Below, one piece after another: positions 1 through 8,269 of a stretch of 64,000 nucleotides of DNA. Origin of the DNA: an uncultured Tateyamaria sp. (GTDB taxonomy: Bacteria; Pseudomonadota; Alphaproteobacteria; Rhodobacterales; Rhodobacteraceae); contig NZ_CANNCF010000004.1 of the NCBI RefSeq assembly GCF_947503045.1, forward strand, positions 124,001 through 188,000, read 5' to 3'. A program made the translations under genes and the position numbers. How positions within the stretch are numbered: position 1 is the first letter of the stretch; each line of letters begins with the position of its first letter. Below the pieces are notes generated by a model that ran no database searches, was not told the origin of the DNA, and saw only the letters and a program-made list of their open reading frames with translations.

Positions 1-1132
1 TGTCCTTGGTGGCGTGATCAAAAAGGTGCGGGCCAATGAAATAACCGTCCTCATAGCCCTGCAGATTAAAGTTGCGCCCATCCACAACCAGTTTCGCGCC
101 CTGATCGATCCCGGACTGCACCAGCCGCTCGATATTGGCCTTGGCGGCGGCCGTGACCACGGGGCCATAGTCGACGTCATTGCCAGCGGTGTAGGGGCCC
201 ACCTTCAGCTTTTCGATGCGGGGCACCAGTTTCTCGATCAGGCGGTCTGCAGTCTCGTCCCCGACAGGGACGGCCACGGAAATCGCCATGCAGCGTTCAC
301 CCGCCGCACCATATCCCGCACCAATCAGCGCGTCCGCGGCTTGATCCATATCCGCGTCGGGCATGACGATCATGTGGTTCTTGGCACCGCCAAAGCATTG
401 CACACGTTTGCCGTTCGCACAGCCCGTGGCGTAGATGTATTCCGCAATCGGGGTCGAGCCGACAAAGCCGATGGATTGCACAACGTCATTGTGCAGGATC
501 GCGTCCACTGCTTCCTTGTCGCCGTTCACCACCTGCAGGATGCCCTTGGGCAGGCCCGCCTCTTCCATCAGTTCCGCCAGCATCAGGGGCACGGATGGAT
601 CACGTTCTGAGGGTTTGAGGATAAAGGCGTTGCCGCAGGCGATGGCCGGGGCAAACATCCACATCGGGATCATGGCGGGGAAGTTGAACGGCGTGATCCC
701 GGCGGTGACCCCAAGGGCCTGACGCATGGAATACATGTCGATGCCGGGGCCCGCGCTGTCGGTATATTCGCCTTTCAACAGGTGCGGCGCGCCGATGCAA
801 TATTCGACCACTTCCAGCCCGCGCTGCACGTCGCCAGCGGCATCCGGAAGGGTCTTGCCGTGCTCGCGGGACAGGGCCTCGGCCAGCTTGTCCATGTCGC
901 GGTTCAACAAGTCCACGAATTTCATCATCACCCGCGCGCGGCGCTGCGGGTTGACGGCGGCCCACGCGGGCTGCGCCTTGGCGGCAAGTTCGACCGCTTG
1001 CGCGACTTCGTCCGTTGAGGCCAGCGGCACCTTGGCCTGAACCTCACCCGTGGCCGGGTTCATCACATCGGCAAAACGCCCGGATGTGCCTTTGATATGG
1101 GCGCCGTTGATATAGTGGGTCAGTTCTTGCAT
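1..1132 (-). CDS. mmsA: methylmalonate-semialdehyde dehydrogenase, 3' end cut by window edge
   Basis: CoA-acylating aldehyde dehydrogenase of valine and inositol catabolism; family members convert methylmalonate semialdehyde to propionyl-CoA. The N-terminus reads MQELTHYINGAHIKG, followed by the dehydrogenase core with ITPFNFPAMIP and the catalytic cysteine in GERCMA. About 377 residues are present of the roughly 500 usual, the rest lying left of the window. The start at 1132 is chosen because an AGAGGAG ribosome site lies just upstream. The gene is divergent from a LysR regulator across a 205-bp gap carrying an inverted repeat, so that regulator probably controls it. The family call is firm; the exact substrate is inferred from family. 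Confidence 0.93.
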   Translation of the reverse strand, partial: MQELTHYINGAHIKGTSGRFADVMNPATGEVQAKVPLASTDEVAQAVELAAKAQPAWAAVNPQRRARVMMKFVDLLNRDMDKLAEALSREHGKTLPDAAGDVQRGLEVVEYCIGAPHLLKGEYTDSAGPGIDMYSMRQALGVTAGITPFNFPAMIPMWMFAPAIACGNAFILKPSERDPSVPLMLAELMEEAGLPKGILQVVNGDKEAVDAILHNDVVQSIGFVGSTPIAEYIYATGCANGKRVQCFGGAKNHMIVMPDADMDQAADALIGAGYGAAGERCMAISVAVPVGDETADRLIEKLVPRIEKLKVGPYTAGNDVDYGPVVTAAAKANIERLVQSGIDQGAKLVVDGRNFNLQGYEDGYFIGPHLFDHATKD

Positions 1133-1277
1133 GGCTTGCTCCTCTGCGCTGGGTCACGCGGATCTGGGGTGGGTGGAGCGCATCACAAGCTCCGGATTGT
1201 GGGCAGGATAGTCTTGCAAAATGCGCGGTAAAAGGGGCAACTGGCCAAAATCATTTTGCATTTTTGCATGATGAGGC

Positions 1278-1311
1278 AGTTTGCAAATACGTGCAGGTCT
1301 ATTTGCAAACT
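1278..1311. promoter_or_regulatory. inverted-repeat operator between mmsA and lysR gene
   Basis: Two perfect 12-bp inverted arms, AGTTTGCAAATA (1278-1289) and TATTTGCAAACT (1300-1311), are separated by 10 bp, so their centres are 22 bp (two helical turns) apart. Extra TTTTGCA copies occur just to the left (about 1254-1268). The spacing and location between divergent genes suit binding by a LysR-type tetramer, presumably the product of the adjacent gene. The repeat is seen directly; the binding protein is inferred. Confidence 0.7.
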
Positions 1312-1337
1312 TTGGTAAGAGACTGAAAAGGCTGTAT

Positions 1338-2261
1338 ATGCATACAGATTGGGACGACATTCGACTGTTTCTGGCCGTCGCGCGGGCCGAGACGCTGACG
1401 GCGGCCAGCAAGGTGGTGCGACTGGATGCGGCAACTTTGGGGCGACGTATTGCGCGATTGGAGCGGACACTCGCGGTGGCGCTGTTCGCCAAGTCTCCGC
1501 AAGGCTATGCGCTGACCGAAGCGGGTCAGCGGCTACTGGAACAGGCCGAGGCTGCGGGCGCGATGCTGCATGCCGCCACCGACACGTTGGCCGGGCAGGG
1601 TGGGGCCGCGCATCGGGCGGGTGCGGCCTCGCTCAGCGGCCAGATCCGGGTGGGCGCACCGGATGGCTGTGCGAACTATTTGCTGCCGCAGGTCTGTGCC
1701 CAACTGTCCGAGGCGCATCCCGACCTCGACATCCAGATCGTCGCCTTGCCCCGCGTCTTCAACCTGTCGCGGCGCGAGGCGGACCTGGCCATTGGCGTCA
1801 GCGCGCCCACGGCAGGGCGGCTGACAGTGCAGCGGATCACCGATTACAAACTGCATTTCGCGGCAAGCACGCGCTATCTCGAATCGGCCGCGCCGATCAA
1901 CACACTGGCCGATCTCGCCGCGCACCGGATCGTTGGCTACATCCCCGACATGATCTTTGACCGCGAGCTGGACTATCTGGCCGGTGCGGGCGTGGCGCGG
2001 GTGGCGTTGGCGTCCAACTCGGTCTCGGTCCAACTGAACCTGTTGCGCCAAGGTGGCGGGGTCGGCGTGGTGCATGATTTCGCGCTCGAGGCGGCCCCGG
2101 ACATGCGCCGCGTTCTGACGGAACACTTCTCGCTCAGGCGCAGTTTCTTCCTGATCCGCCCCGCAGCCGAGCCGGGACAGGCAAGGATGAGCCGATTTGC
2201 CGAGCTTCTGGTGCAAGGCGTGAAGGCAGAGGTAGCGCGGCTGGAAAAGAGTGCCGTTTGA
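1338..2261 (+). CDS. LysR-family transcriptional regulator
   Basis: A 307-residue DNA-binding regulator. The N-terminal winged helix starts MHTDWDDIRLFLAVARAET and continues through LDAATLGRRIARLERTL; the rest is a LysR substrate-binding domain. The ATG at 1338 is preferred over an upstream in-frame start at 1281 because the LysR fold begins right at HTDWDD and the upstream codons run through the operator repeat. It is divergent from mmsA, so the likely role is control of methylmalonate-semialdehyde or valine catabolism plus autoregulation. The ligand cannot be read from sequence. Confidence 0.9.
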   Translation: MHTDWDDIRLFLAVARAETLTAASKVVRLDAATLGRRIARLERTLAVALFAKSPQGYALTEAGQRLLEQAEAAGAMLHAATDTLAGQGGAAHRAGAASLSGQIRVGAPDGCANYLLPQVCAQLSEAHPDLDIQIVALPRVFNLSRREADLAIGVSAPTAGRLTVQRITDYKLHFAASTRYLESAAPINTLADLAAHRIVGYIPDMIFDRELDYLAGAGVARVALASNSVSVQLNLLRQGGGVGVVHDFALEAAPDMRRVLTEHFSLRRSFFLIRPAAEPGQARMSRFAELLVQGVKAEVARLEKSAV

Positions 2262-2469
2262 TTCTGTGAAATCGGCAATAGCGATTTAAAATCAGCAGTC
2301 TACAGCGCGAACCTAAGGTCAGAAATATATGCACCCCCCCCAACCACAACCCCATTCCTGCTCGGAATTCAATCACAGATTGTTGCCCCAAAACGCCCTG
2401 ATGGCTTGACAGAGTGCCCTTCGCGACCTGACGCTGCATAAACGATCTTCACAATCCAGGGAGGCCCGC

Positions 2470-2904
2470 ATGCTTGTGCACCAAATTCTCAAATCCAAAT
2501 CAGATGATGCGGTTGTCACGGTATCTCCCGGCACCAAGGTCAGTGAGGCGGTCAAGATCCTGGCGGAGCGCAAGATCGGGACGGTTGTCGTCTCGGGCGA
2601 CGGGCACACGGCGGACGGCATCCTGTCCGAACGCGACGTCGTGCGTGTGCTGGCGCAGCGGGGCGGGGCGATCCTGCAGGACCCGGTGGAACAGTACATG
2701 ACGGCCAAGCTTGTGACCTGCACCCGCGAGGACAAGGCCGACGCGGTGCTGCAGATGATGACCGATGGGCGCTTCCGTCACATGCCGGTGCTTGAGGGCA
2801 ACCAACTGGTCGGCCTGATCACCCTTGGCGATGTGGTCAAGGCGCGGCTGACCGAACTGGCCATGGAGAAAAACGCGCTGGAAGGCATGATCATGGGCCA
2901 CTGA
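2470..2904 (+). CDS. CBS-domain protein (tandem CBS pair)
   Basis: A 144-residue cytosolic protein made of two CBS motifs, roughly residues 8-65 (ending GILSERDVVRVLAQRG) and 75-135 (ending GLITLGDVVKARL). Stand-alone CBS pairs usually sense adenine nucleotides and modulate a partner; no partner is identifiable here. A GGGAGG ribosome site precedes the ATG. The gene sits alone between the LysR gene and coaD, with about 95 bp to coaD. Family is clear; function is unknown. Confidence 0.88.
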   Translation: MLVHQILKSKSDDAVVTVSPGTKVSEAVKILAERKIGTVVVSGDGHTADGILSERDVVRVLAQRGGAILQDPVEQYMTAKLVTCTREDKADAVLQMMTDGRFRHMPVLEGNQLVGLITLGDVVKARLTELAMEKNALEGMIMGH

Positions 2905-2998
2905 CGGGCCCGTGTTCCGGCACCGTCATTCACCGGCTTGCAATTCACGGCCCGCTTTGTAGGGTTCAAGCGCAATACCTCTTCCGCAGGAGCGCCCC

Positions 2999-3499
2999 AT
3001 GCGCATCGGCCTCTATCCCGGCACGTTCGACCCCATCACGCTGGGACATATGGATATCATCCGACGCGCAAGCCCCATGGTGGACCGTCTGGTGATCGGT
3101 GTCGCCATCAACCGCGACAAGGGGCCGCTGTTTTCGCTGGAAGAGCGCGTGGCCATGATCGAGGCCGAATGCGCCAAGCTGAGCGACCAGACCGGCACCG
3201 AAATCGTCGCCCATCCCTTTGACAACCTGCTGATCGACTGTGCCCGCGATGTGGGTGCCCAGATCATCGTGCGCGGCCTGCGGGCCGTGGCCGATTTCGA
3301 GTATGAATTCCAGATGGTTGGCATGAACCGCAAGCTGGATGACAGCATCGAGACGGTGTTTCTGATGGCCGAGGCCGAACATCAGGCGATAGCCTCCAAA
3401 CTGGTCAAGGAAATCGCCCGTCTTGGCGGCGATGTCAGCAAATTCGTGACTCCGCTGGTCAATGATGCGATGCGCCAGCGCTTTGCCAAACAGGCCTAA
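2999..3499 (+). CDS. coaD: phosphopantetheine adenylyltransferase
   Basis: Catalyses the penultimate step of coenzyme A synthesis, ATP plus 4'-phosphopantetheine to dephospho-CoA. The 166 residues match the usual family length. The nucleotidyltransferase signature is at the N-terminus (YPGTFDPITLGHMDII, with the T-x-G-H motif), and the conserved FQMVGMNRKL and SKLVKEIARLGGDVS blocks follow. The stop overlaps the convergent downstream gene by 4 bp. Confidence 0.97.
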   Translation: MRIGLYPGTFDPITLGHMDIIRRASPMVDRLVIGVAINRDKGPLFSLEERVAMIEAECAKLSDQTGTEIVAHPFDNLLIDCARDVGAQIIVRGLRAVADFEYEFQMVGMNRKLDDSIETVFLMAEAEHQAIASKLVKEIARLGGDVSKFVTPLVNDAMRQRFAKQA

Positions 3500-4521
3500 C
3501 CAAGCGTTTCCAGCTGTGCCGCCGTGTCGGGCATCCGGGCGAGGCTGGCGTCGATCCGATGGCGCCAGCGCGGCCCTTGCGCGCGGGCGGTCTCGTAGGC
3601 TTCGGCCAGATCGTCGGGGCGGTCCTCGGCCAGCACTTTGATCAAAAAGGCGGCCTGCGCGCGGTCCTTGCGCGCCTTGGCCTGGTTGGGCCCCTCGCGC
3701 CGCCGATCCGCAACAATCAGCTTGTGAACGGCGTATTTCTCGGGGCGCGGCACCTGCACCAATATGCCCGAACGATAGAGCACAACCGCATGAATAGGCT
3801 CGGAAATCAGGTAGTTGAGATAGTTGAGCCCCTGCGCGCTGACCCCAAGGCTGGGCAGTGGTTTGACGGTTTCATCGCCAAATGCGGGTGTCAGGAATTC
3901 GACCATGCCGGCGCCGGAACTTTGCCGCCATTTCCAGACCTGACGGTCAAACACCCCCGGCACGGGGTCGAATTTCAGCGCGCTGAGGATGTCATTTGGG
4001 TCTTCCTCGATCCGGTCATCCAGCGCGACGGCGAGCCGTTCGAAACTGGCAAAGTCGATATCCTCGGTCCGGGCCAGTTCGTCCGCGTCAAACCGCACCC
4101 CCAATTCGCCCTGATAAAGGGCGTAAGCCGCGGTGCCGATCATGGTGCCGCCCAGCCGGAACATGCCCGCGCGCGCAAAGGCGGACAGCATGGATCCGGT
4201 GTCGCGGTCGACAGCGATGAACCCTTCGGCGCGCAGGGTGCGGGCGAGGCGGCCCATGGTCTTGCGCCGCGCCTCGCTGTCGGCCTTGAGGTCGGCGGCC
4301 CGGTCAAGGCGGTCGCGCAACTCGGGGGTGTCTTCGCCCAGATACCGGCTTTTCATTTCGGTGCCGAGGCGGAATTTGTCATAGAGATAGGTGCGCCCAT
4401 TTCGCTTGCGCGCCTCAAGGCTGCCGATCAGCGCCGAGGCACGTTCGTCCTGATGCAGGCGCAGCAGATCCTGATAGGCGACTTGTGCGGCGCGGGAATG
4501 GGATTGGATGCTCATGTGCAT
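3496..4521 (-). CDS. GSU2403-type nucleotidyltransferase-fold protein
   Basis: A 341-residue protein resembling the PF12281-type nucleotidyltransferase-fold family. A long helical N-terminus is followed by GGTMIGTAAYALY (about residues 125-137) and an acidic TEDIDFA motif (about 155-161) that fits the metal-binding aspartates of the pol-beta superfamily. The biochemical role of this family is not established. Start candidates are ATG at 4521 or 4515; neither has a convincing ribosome site. A TATTAT -10-like box (4525-4530 on this strand) lies so close that the message may be nearly leaderless. The promoter region carries three copies of a TGCTGCACA motif, suggesting tight regulation. Confidence 0.75.
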   Translation of the reverse strand: MHMSIQSHSRAAQVAYQDLLRLHQDERASALIGSLEARKRNGRTYLYDKFRLGTEMKSRYLGEDTPELRDRLDRAADLKADSEARRKTMGRLARTLRAEGFIAVDRDTGSMLSAFARAGMFRLGGTMIGTAAYALYQGELGVRFDADELARTEDIDFASFERLAVALDDRIEEDPNDILSALKFDPVPGVFDRQVWKWRQSSGAGMVEFLTPAFGDETVKPLPSLGVSAQGLNYLNYLISEPIHAVVLYRSGILVQVPRPEKYAVHKLIVADRRREGPNQAKARKDRAQAAFLIKVLAEDRPDDLAEAYETARAQGPRWRHRIDASLARMPDTAAQLETLG

Positions 4522-4531
4522 CAAATAATAG

Positions 4532-4579
4532 TTTGCTGCACATTACGCAAGTGTGCAGCAAAGGATTTGGTGCTGCACA
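4532..4579. promoter_or_regulatory. triplicated TGCTGCACA operator-like motif
   Basis: TTTGCTGCACA (4532-4542) and its exact inverse TGTGCAGCAAA (4552-4562) are separated by 9 bp; a third copy, TGCTGCACA, is at 4571-4579. The array begins about 11 bp upstream of the nucleotidyltransferase start and overlaps the inferred promoter, so it is well placed for repression. No dedicated regulator gene adjoins, which leaves autoregulation or a distant regulator possible. Confidence 0.6.
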
Positions 4580-4675
4580 TCACGCGCGACTTGGTCATCC
4601 GCCCGGAGAAAAGTGCCACGGAATCGGTTTCAATTCAGAAGTACCGGCCTAGCCGATCTTCTTGCAGGTTTTGGC

Positions 4676-4699
4676 AAAGGGCGGCTTTGAGCCCAAACT
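4676..4699 (+). repeat. degenerate intergenic repeat, copy 1
   Basis: A 24-bp stretch containing GCTTTGAGCCCAAACT. An almost identical sequence occurs inverted at 57158-57180 (one mismatch over 22 bp), and a weaker relative (GAGCCCAAAAAT) is near 51263. All are in gene-poor DNA. Apart from this repeat and the operator array, nothing is recognisable between 4522 and 4867. Confidence 0.4.
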
Positions 4700-4867
4700 T
4701 CTTGATGCTGCGGTGTGAGCGAATGTCCACTTTCCTAGATTACTAAGTCGAATTGTCTCAAGGAACGCTTCCTAAGTCGCGCGCTGTGGCTATAGTTTGA
4801 TTGCGCCACGATGGGTTCACATGAGACGTGGACCGCGACTTTTTGAACTGAGACTTTAGGAACTTAT

Positions 4868-5257
4868 ATGAAAAGACTGTTTTTGGTCGCCCTCCCGCTT
4901 TTATTATTAGCATCATGCGATGATACGGCGGCCCCAGAAAAAACGAGTGCTGCGCCGGTTGCTGAGGCTACGACTACAAGCCGAGCCACCCCACAAATAT
5001 CTGATGTGGACGGGCTTTCCTTTCGAGTTCTAGTGGAAGGCGATGGTCAATCCGCGCTCGTTGGCATCCCAACTCAGAGGGGAAGCTATACCGGAAGTGA
5101 CGTGGAAAGGGCAGCGCAGCAAGTTACGGGTTGCTCGGCAAACATAGTGCCCGGGGAATGGGCCTTTCTCGGAGACCTTAAGCCATTCGAGTTGAGCAAT
5201 CTTCGCCCAAATGTGAGGCGTCCATTCCCAGCATGGCAGGTAGAACTGAGCTGTTGA
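4868..5257 (+). CDS. small lipoprotein of unknown function
   Basis: A 129-residue protein starting MKRLFLVALPLLLLASCDD, a lipoprotein signal with lipobox LASC and predicted lipidated Cys at residue 17. An Ala/Thr-rich linker (about 22-43) follows, then a short domain with two further cysteines near positions 100 and 129. Asp residues after the Cys could favour inner-membrane retention by the usual +2 rule. I do not recognise the domain. The gene is isolated, with long gaps on both sides, and more A+T-rich than its neighbours. Confidence 0.75.
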   Translation: MKRLFLVALPLLLLASCDDTAAPEKTSAAPVAEATTTSRATPQISDVDGLSFRVLVEGDGQSALVGIPTQRGSYTGSDVERAAQQVTGCSANIVPGEWAFLGDLKPFELSNLRPNVRRPFPAWQVELSC

Positions 5258-5697
5258 GCACAGTTAACCATGCCGACCGAACCTGCCACTAGGGCAGCCG
5301 CAGCGAAAGTCCGTTCCGTCCGGCTCAGTGGAATTGAGTCCGGTGCCGCGCCGATCCGGGATATGAGTGGCTGCGTTTTGCATATCCAGACGATCATATG
5401 AGTAAAAACCACTGCATCGAGACAAAGCGGCGCGACGTTCCAAAGCGGTCGCCGCTGGAAATATCCTCACGCAAGGAATTTTGCAGTCTGAACCCGCGCC
5501 AGGTCAGGATGCGGCCTTACTTGGTCCAAAAACACATCGTTCCGCCGGGACGCGCCGGACGGCATTTCTGAACAAATGCTTAACGCGCCTCTGCAAGCCC
5601 TTGAAATCGTTGGAACGCGAAACTGTCCCTTGCGTGGGACACGTGAAAAAGGGCGCCTCGCTGAGACGCACTTGAAACCCGGTTTCAGGTCGGAAAT
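5258..5697. other. 440-bp gap, no gene seen
   Basis: No convincing coding frame. A short hairpin with GTCCC and GTGGGAC arms lies around 5626-5642. A similar GTCCC/GGGAC hairpin occurs upstream of tgt near 57340. Nothing else stands out. Confidence 0.5.
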
Positions 5698-6702
5698 TTA
5701 CAGGAATTTCCCCATCGCCACGGCAGTATCGCCCATGCGGTTGGAAAAGCCCCATTCGTTGTCATACCAGGTCAGGATGCGGCACATCGTGCCCTCCATC
5801 ACCTTGGTCTGATCGGTGGCAAAGATGGAAGAGTGCGGGTCATGGTTGAAATCCGAGCTGACCAGCGGCGCGTCGGTAAAGCCGAGCACACCTTTGAGCG
5901 GGCCCGCATTGGCGGCCGATTTGATCGCGTCGTTGATCTCTTCGATGCTTGTGGGCCGCGCCGCCTCAAAGGTCAGATCAACCACAGAGACGTTGGGCGT
6001 CGGCACGCGGATGGCCACACCGTCCAGCTTGCCCGCCAGTTCCGGCAGCACCAGACCCACGGCCTTGGCCGCACCGGTCGAGGTCGGGATCATCGACAGG
6101 GCCGCCGCACGGGCGCGGTAGAGGTCCTTGTGCATCGTATCCAGCGTGGGCTGGTCGCCGGTATAGCTGTGGATCGTGGTCATGAAGCCTTTGATGATGC
6201 CGATTTCGCTGTTCAGCACATGGGCGACCGGGGCCAGACAGTTGGTGGTGCAGGACGCGTTGGAGACAACGATGTCGTCCCCCGACAACTGGTCGTGGTT
6301 CACGCCGTAAACGATGGTTTTGTCGGCGTCCTTGCCGGGGGCCGAGATCAGCACGCGGCTCGATCCGTTTTCCAGATGCGCCTGGCAGGCCTCTTTCGAG
6401 GTGAAGATGCCGGTGCATTCCAGCACGATGTCCACATGGCTCCACGGCAGGTCGGCTGGGTTACGCTCGGCGCTTACCTTGATCGGGCCATTGCCCACAT
6501 CAATGCTGTCCGCACCGGTTTTGACCTGCACGGGAAAGCGTCCGTGCACGGAATCGTATTGCAGAAGGTGTGCGTTGGTCTCGACGGGCCCGAGGTCATT
6601 GATCGCGACCACTTCGATATCGGTGCGCCCGCTTTCCACGATCGCACGCAGCACATTGCGGCCGATGCGGCCAAATCCATTGATTGCAACTTTGATGGCC
6701 AT
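5698..6702 (-). CDS. gap: glyceraldehyde-3-phosphate dehydrogenase, NAD-type signature
   Basis: Phosphorylating GAPDH of glycolysis and gluconeogenesis, 334 residues. The Rossmann start is KVAINGFGRIGRNVLRA, the catalytic cysteine is Cys151 in SNASCTTNCLAP, and the sequence ends in WYDNEWGFSNRM. Asp36 in AINDLGP is the residue that normally contacts the NAD adenosine ribose, so NAD preference is expected. A second gap gene with a different cofactor signature lies 330 bp upstream on the same strand. A GTTACCGCTAAC site 68 bp upstream of the start suggests LacI-type control of carbon flux. Confidence 0.96.
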   Translation of the reverse strand: MAIKVAINGFGRIGRNVLRAIVESGRTDIEVVAINDLGPVETNAHLLQYDSVHGRFPVQVKTGADSIDVGNGPIKVSAERNPADLPWSHVDIVLECTGIFTSKEACQAHLENGSSRVLISAPGKDADKTIVYGVNHDQLSGDDIVVSNASCTTNCLAPVAHVLNSEIGIIKGFMTTIHSYTGDQPTLDTMHKDLYRARAAALSMIPTSTGAAKAVGLVLPELAGKLDGVAIRVPTPNVSVVDLTFEAARPTSIEEINDAIKSAANAGPLKGVLGFTDAPLVSSDFNHDPHSSIFATDQTKVMEGTMCRILTWYDNEWGFSNRMGDTAVAMGKFL

Positions 6703-6769
6703 GGTCTTTCCATTCTGCTGATTGGTGTCGGTTCAGTCTGAAATGCCCGCGCCCAAGGGGGCAAGCGTC

Positions 6770-6781
6770 GTTACCGCTAAC
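6770..6781. promoter_or_regulatory. GTTA-N4-TAAC operator-like palindrome upstream of gap
   Basis: GTTACCGCTAAC, a palindrome with a central CG, lies 68 bp upstream of the first gap start. Related sites occur before the second gap gene (8163-8240). The shape fits LacI-family regulators; in Rhodobacterales a LacI-type central-carbon regulator (CceR) is known to control such genes, but the identity here is inferred. Confidence 0.5.
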
Positions 6782-6824
6782 AAAAGCAAATGCCCCGGAT
6801 TGTCAACCGGGCAGGGCAGTCACA

Positions 6825-6968
6825 TCAGCGCCAGAATGCCATCCATTCGAGCATGTCGGTGAACTTCTTGCCCAGAAACACCAGGTGTTCGGACCCATAG
6901 ATCACGACATCGACGCCGATGGCGACGAGGATCAGCAGGGCAAGGATGACGGCGCCGCGATTGGTCAT
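6825..6968 (-). CDS. 47-residue single-span membrane peptide
   Basis: A very small protein starting MTNRGAVILALLILVAIGVD. One hydrophobic span (about residues 5-24) is followed by an amphipathic tail containing GKKFTDMLEWM. It lies between the two gap genes on the same strand, 64 bp after the second gap stop, and probably shares its transcript. I recall similar short glyceraldehyde-3-phosphate-dehydrogenase-associated peptides in roseobacters, but cannot confirm a family. Function is unknown. Confidence 0.65.
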   Translation of the reverse strand: MTNRGAVILALLILVAIGVDVVIYGSEHLVFLGKKFTDMLEWMAFWR

Positions 6969-7032
6969 GGGGTCCGGGATGTTGGAACGTGTTGCGTGCC
7001 TTGTGCCAGCCCCGCGCGGCCCACGCAAGAGA

Positions 7033-8064
7033 TCAGCCAAGCCGTCCCATGGCGACGGCCACATCGGCCATCCGGGCCGAAAACGCCCATTCGTTGTCAT
7101 ACCACGCCAGCACCCGCACCAGCCGCTTGCCCACAACCTTGGTCTGGTCCGGCGCAAAGATCGACGAATGTTCGGTGTGGTTGAAATCGACCGACACCTT
7201 TTGTTCGCCGTCATAGGCCAGCACACGGCCCATCGCGCCATTGGCGGCCTCGGCGACAGCGGCGTTGACCTCGTCGGCACTCACATCGCGCCCCGCGGTA
7301 AAGGTCAGATCAACCGCGCTGACATTCGGGGTGGGGACCCGCATCGCGGTCCCGTCCAGCTTGCCTGCAAGATTGGGCAACACCTCACCCAGCGCCTTGG
7401 CCGCCCCGGTCGAAGTCGGGATCATCGCCATGGCCGCCGCGCGCGCGCGGTACAGGTCGTCGTGGCGGCGGTCCAGCGTCGGCTGATCGCCGGTATAGCT
7501 GTGGATCGTGGTCATGATGCCGCTCTCGATCCCGAAGGCGTCGTCCAGCACCTTGGCCAGCGGGGCCAGACAGTTTGTGGTGCATGACCCGTTCGAAATC
7601 ATCCGGTCATTGGCGGCCATCTCGTTGTGGTTCACACCAAACACCACCGTCTTGTCGACATTCTTGCCGGGGGCCGACAGCAGAACCTTGCGGGCACCAC
7701 GCTCCATATGGACTTTGGCCTTGTGGCCGTCATTGAACTTGCCCGTGCATTCCAGCACCACGTCGACGCCGCTCCAGTCGAGTTCGTTCATGTCATAGGT
7801 CGACATCATGCGGATCGGACCACGCCCGAGGTCCATTGCGGGCCCGGTGCGGTTGCCATCGAAATTGGCATCGTTGGACACCGTGATCGTGCCGGGAAAG
7901 CGTCCGTGGATGCTGTCATAGCGCATGAGGTGCGCCGAGGTTTCCAGCGGGCCGGTGGCGTTGATCGCCACCACGTCGATGTCGTTGCGCAGCGATGTCG
8001 CGATGTGGGACAGGGTGCAGCGACCGATCCGGCCAAATCCGTTGATACCAACCTTGATCGTCAT
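7033..8064 (-). CDS. gap: second glyceraldehyde-3-phosphate dehydrogenase, probable NADP-type
   Basis: A 343-residue GAPDH with catalytic Cys161 in SNGSCTTNCLAP and the C-terminal WYDNEWAFSARM block. Compared with its neighbour it has Ala36 in place of the NAD-ribose-binding Asp (AINATGP) and Arg200-Arg201 where the neighbour has Thr-Met (LDRRHDDL). Loss of the Asp plus new basic residues fits NADP(H) use, as in gluconeogenic or photosynthetic GapB-like enzymes; this is inference. It is divergent from a DUF808 gene across a 205-bp region with several GTTAGCG-type boxes. Confidence 0.94.
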   Translation of the reverse strand: MTIKVGINGFGRIGRCTLSHIATSLRNDIDVVAINATGPLETSAHLMRYDSIHGRFPGTITVSNDANFDGNRTGPAMDLGRGPIRMMSTYDMNELDWSGVDVVLECTGKFNDGHKAKVHMERGARKVLLSAPGKNVDKTVVFGVNHNEMAANDRMISNGSCTTNCLAPLAKVLDDAFGIESGIMTTIHSYTGDQPTLDRRHDDLYRARAAAMAMIPTSTGAAKALGEVLPNLAGKLDGTAMRVPTPNVSAVDLTFTAGRDVSADEVNAAVAEAANGAMGRVLAYDGEQKVSVDFNHTEHSSIFAPDQTKVVGKRLVRVLAWYDNEWAFSARMADVAVAMGRLG

Positions 8065-8109
8065 TTTACTGCGTCCCTTGCATCACTACTTCATCTCACC
8101 CGCGCTTGT

Positions 8110-8240
8110 GTTAGCCGCGATGCGTGACCATGAGAAGGATAAAAAGGGTCACAAAACAGTATGTTAGCGATAAACGTATGCACAGGTATGCGGTTGGCGC
8201 TAACAGTGTACGGAACGATTGGTGCATGTTATGCGCTAAC
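8110..8240. promoter_or_regulatory. cluster of GTTAGCG-type operator-like sites
   Basis: Between the second gap gene and the DUF808 gene lie GTTAGCGATAAAC (8163-8175), GTTGGCGCTAAC (8193-8204), a one-base-longer GTTATGCGCTAAC (8228-8240) and a half-site GTTAGC (8110-8115). They resemble the GTTACCGCTAAC site upstream of the other gap gene. Clustered sites suggest cooperative control of both divergent genes. Confidence 0.5.
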
Positions 8241-8269
8241 TTAAGACTTTAACGCAGGAGTGGTTCTGG

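Noticed and set aside
5626-5642. GTCCC/GGGAC hairpins near 5626 and 57339 as a shared regulatory RNA
   Set aside because: Only the short stem is shared, loops and flanks differ, and no T-tract or promoter could be tied to them.
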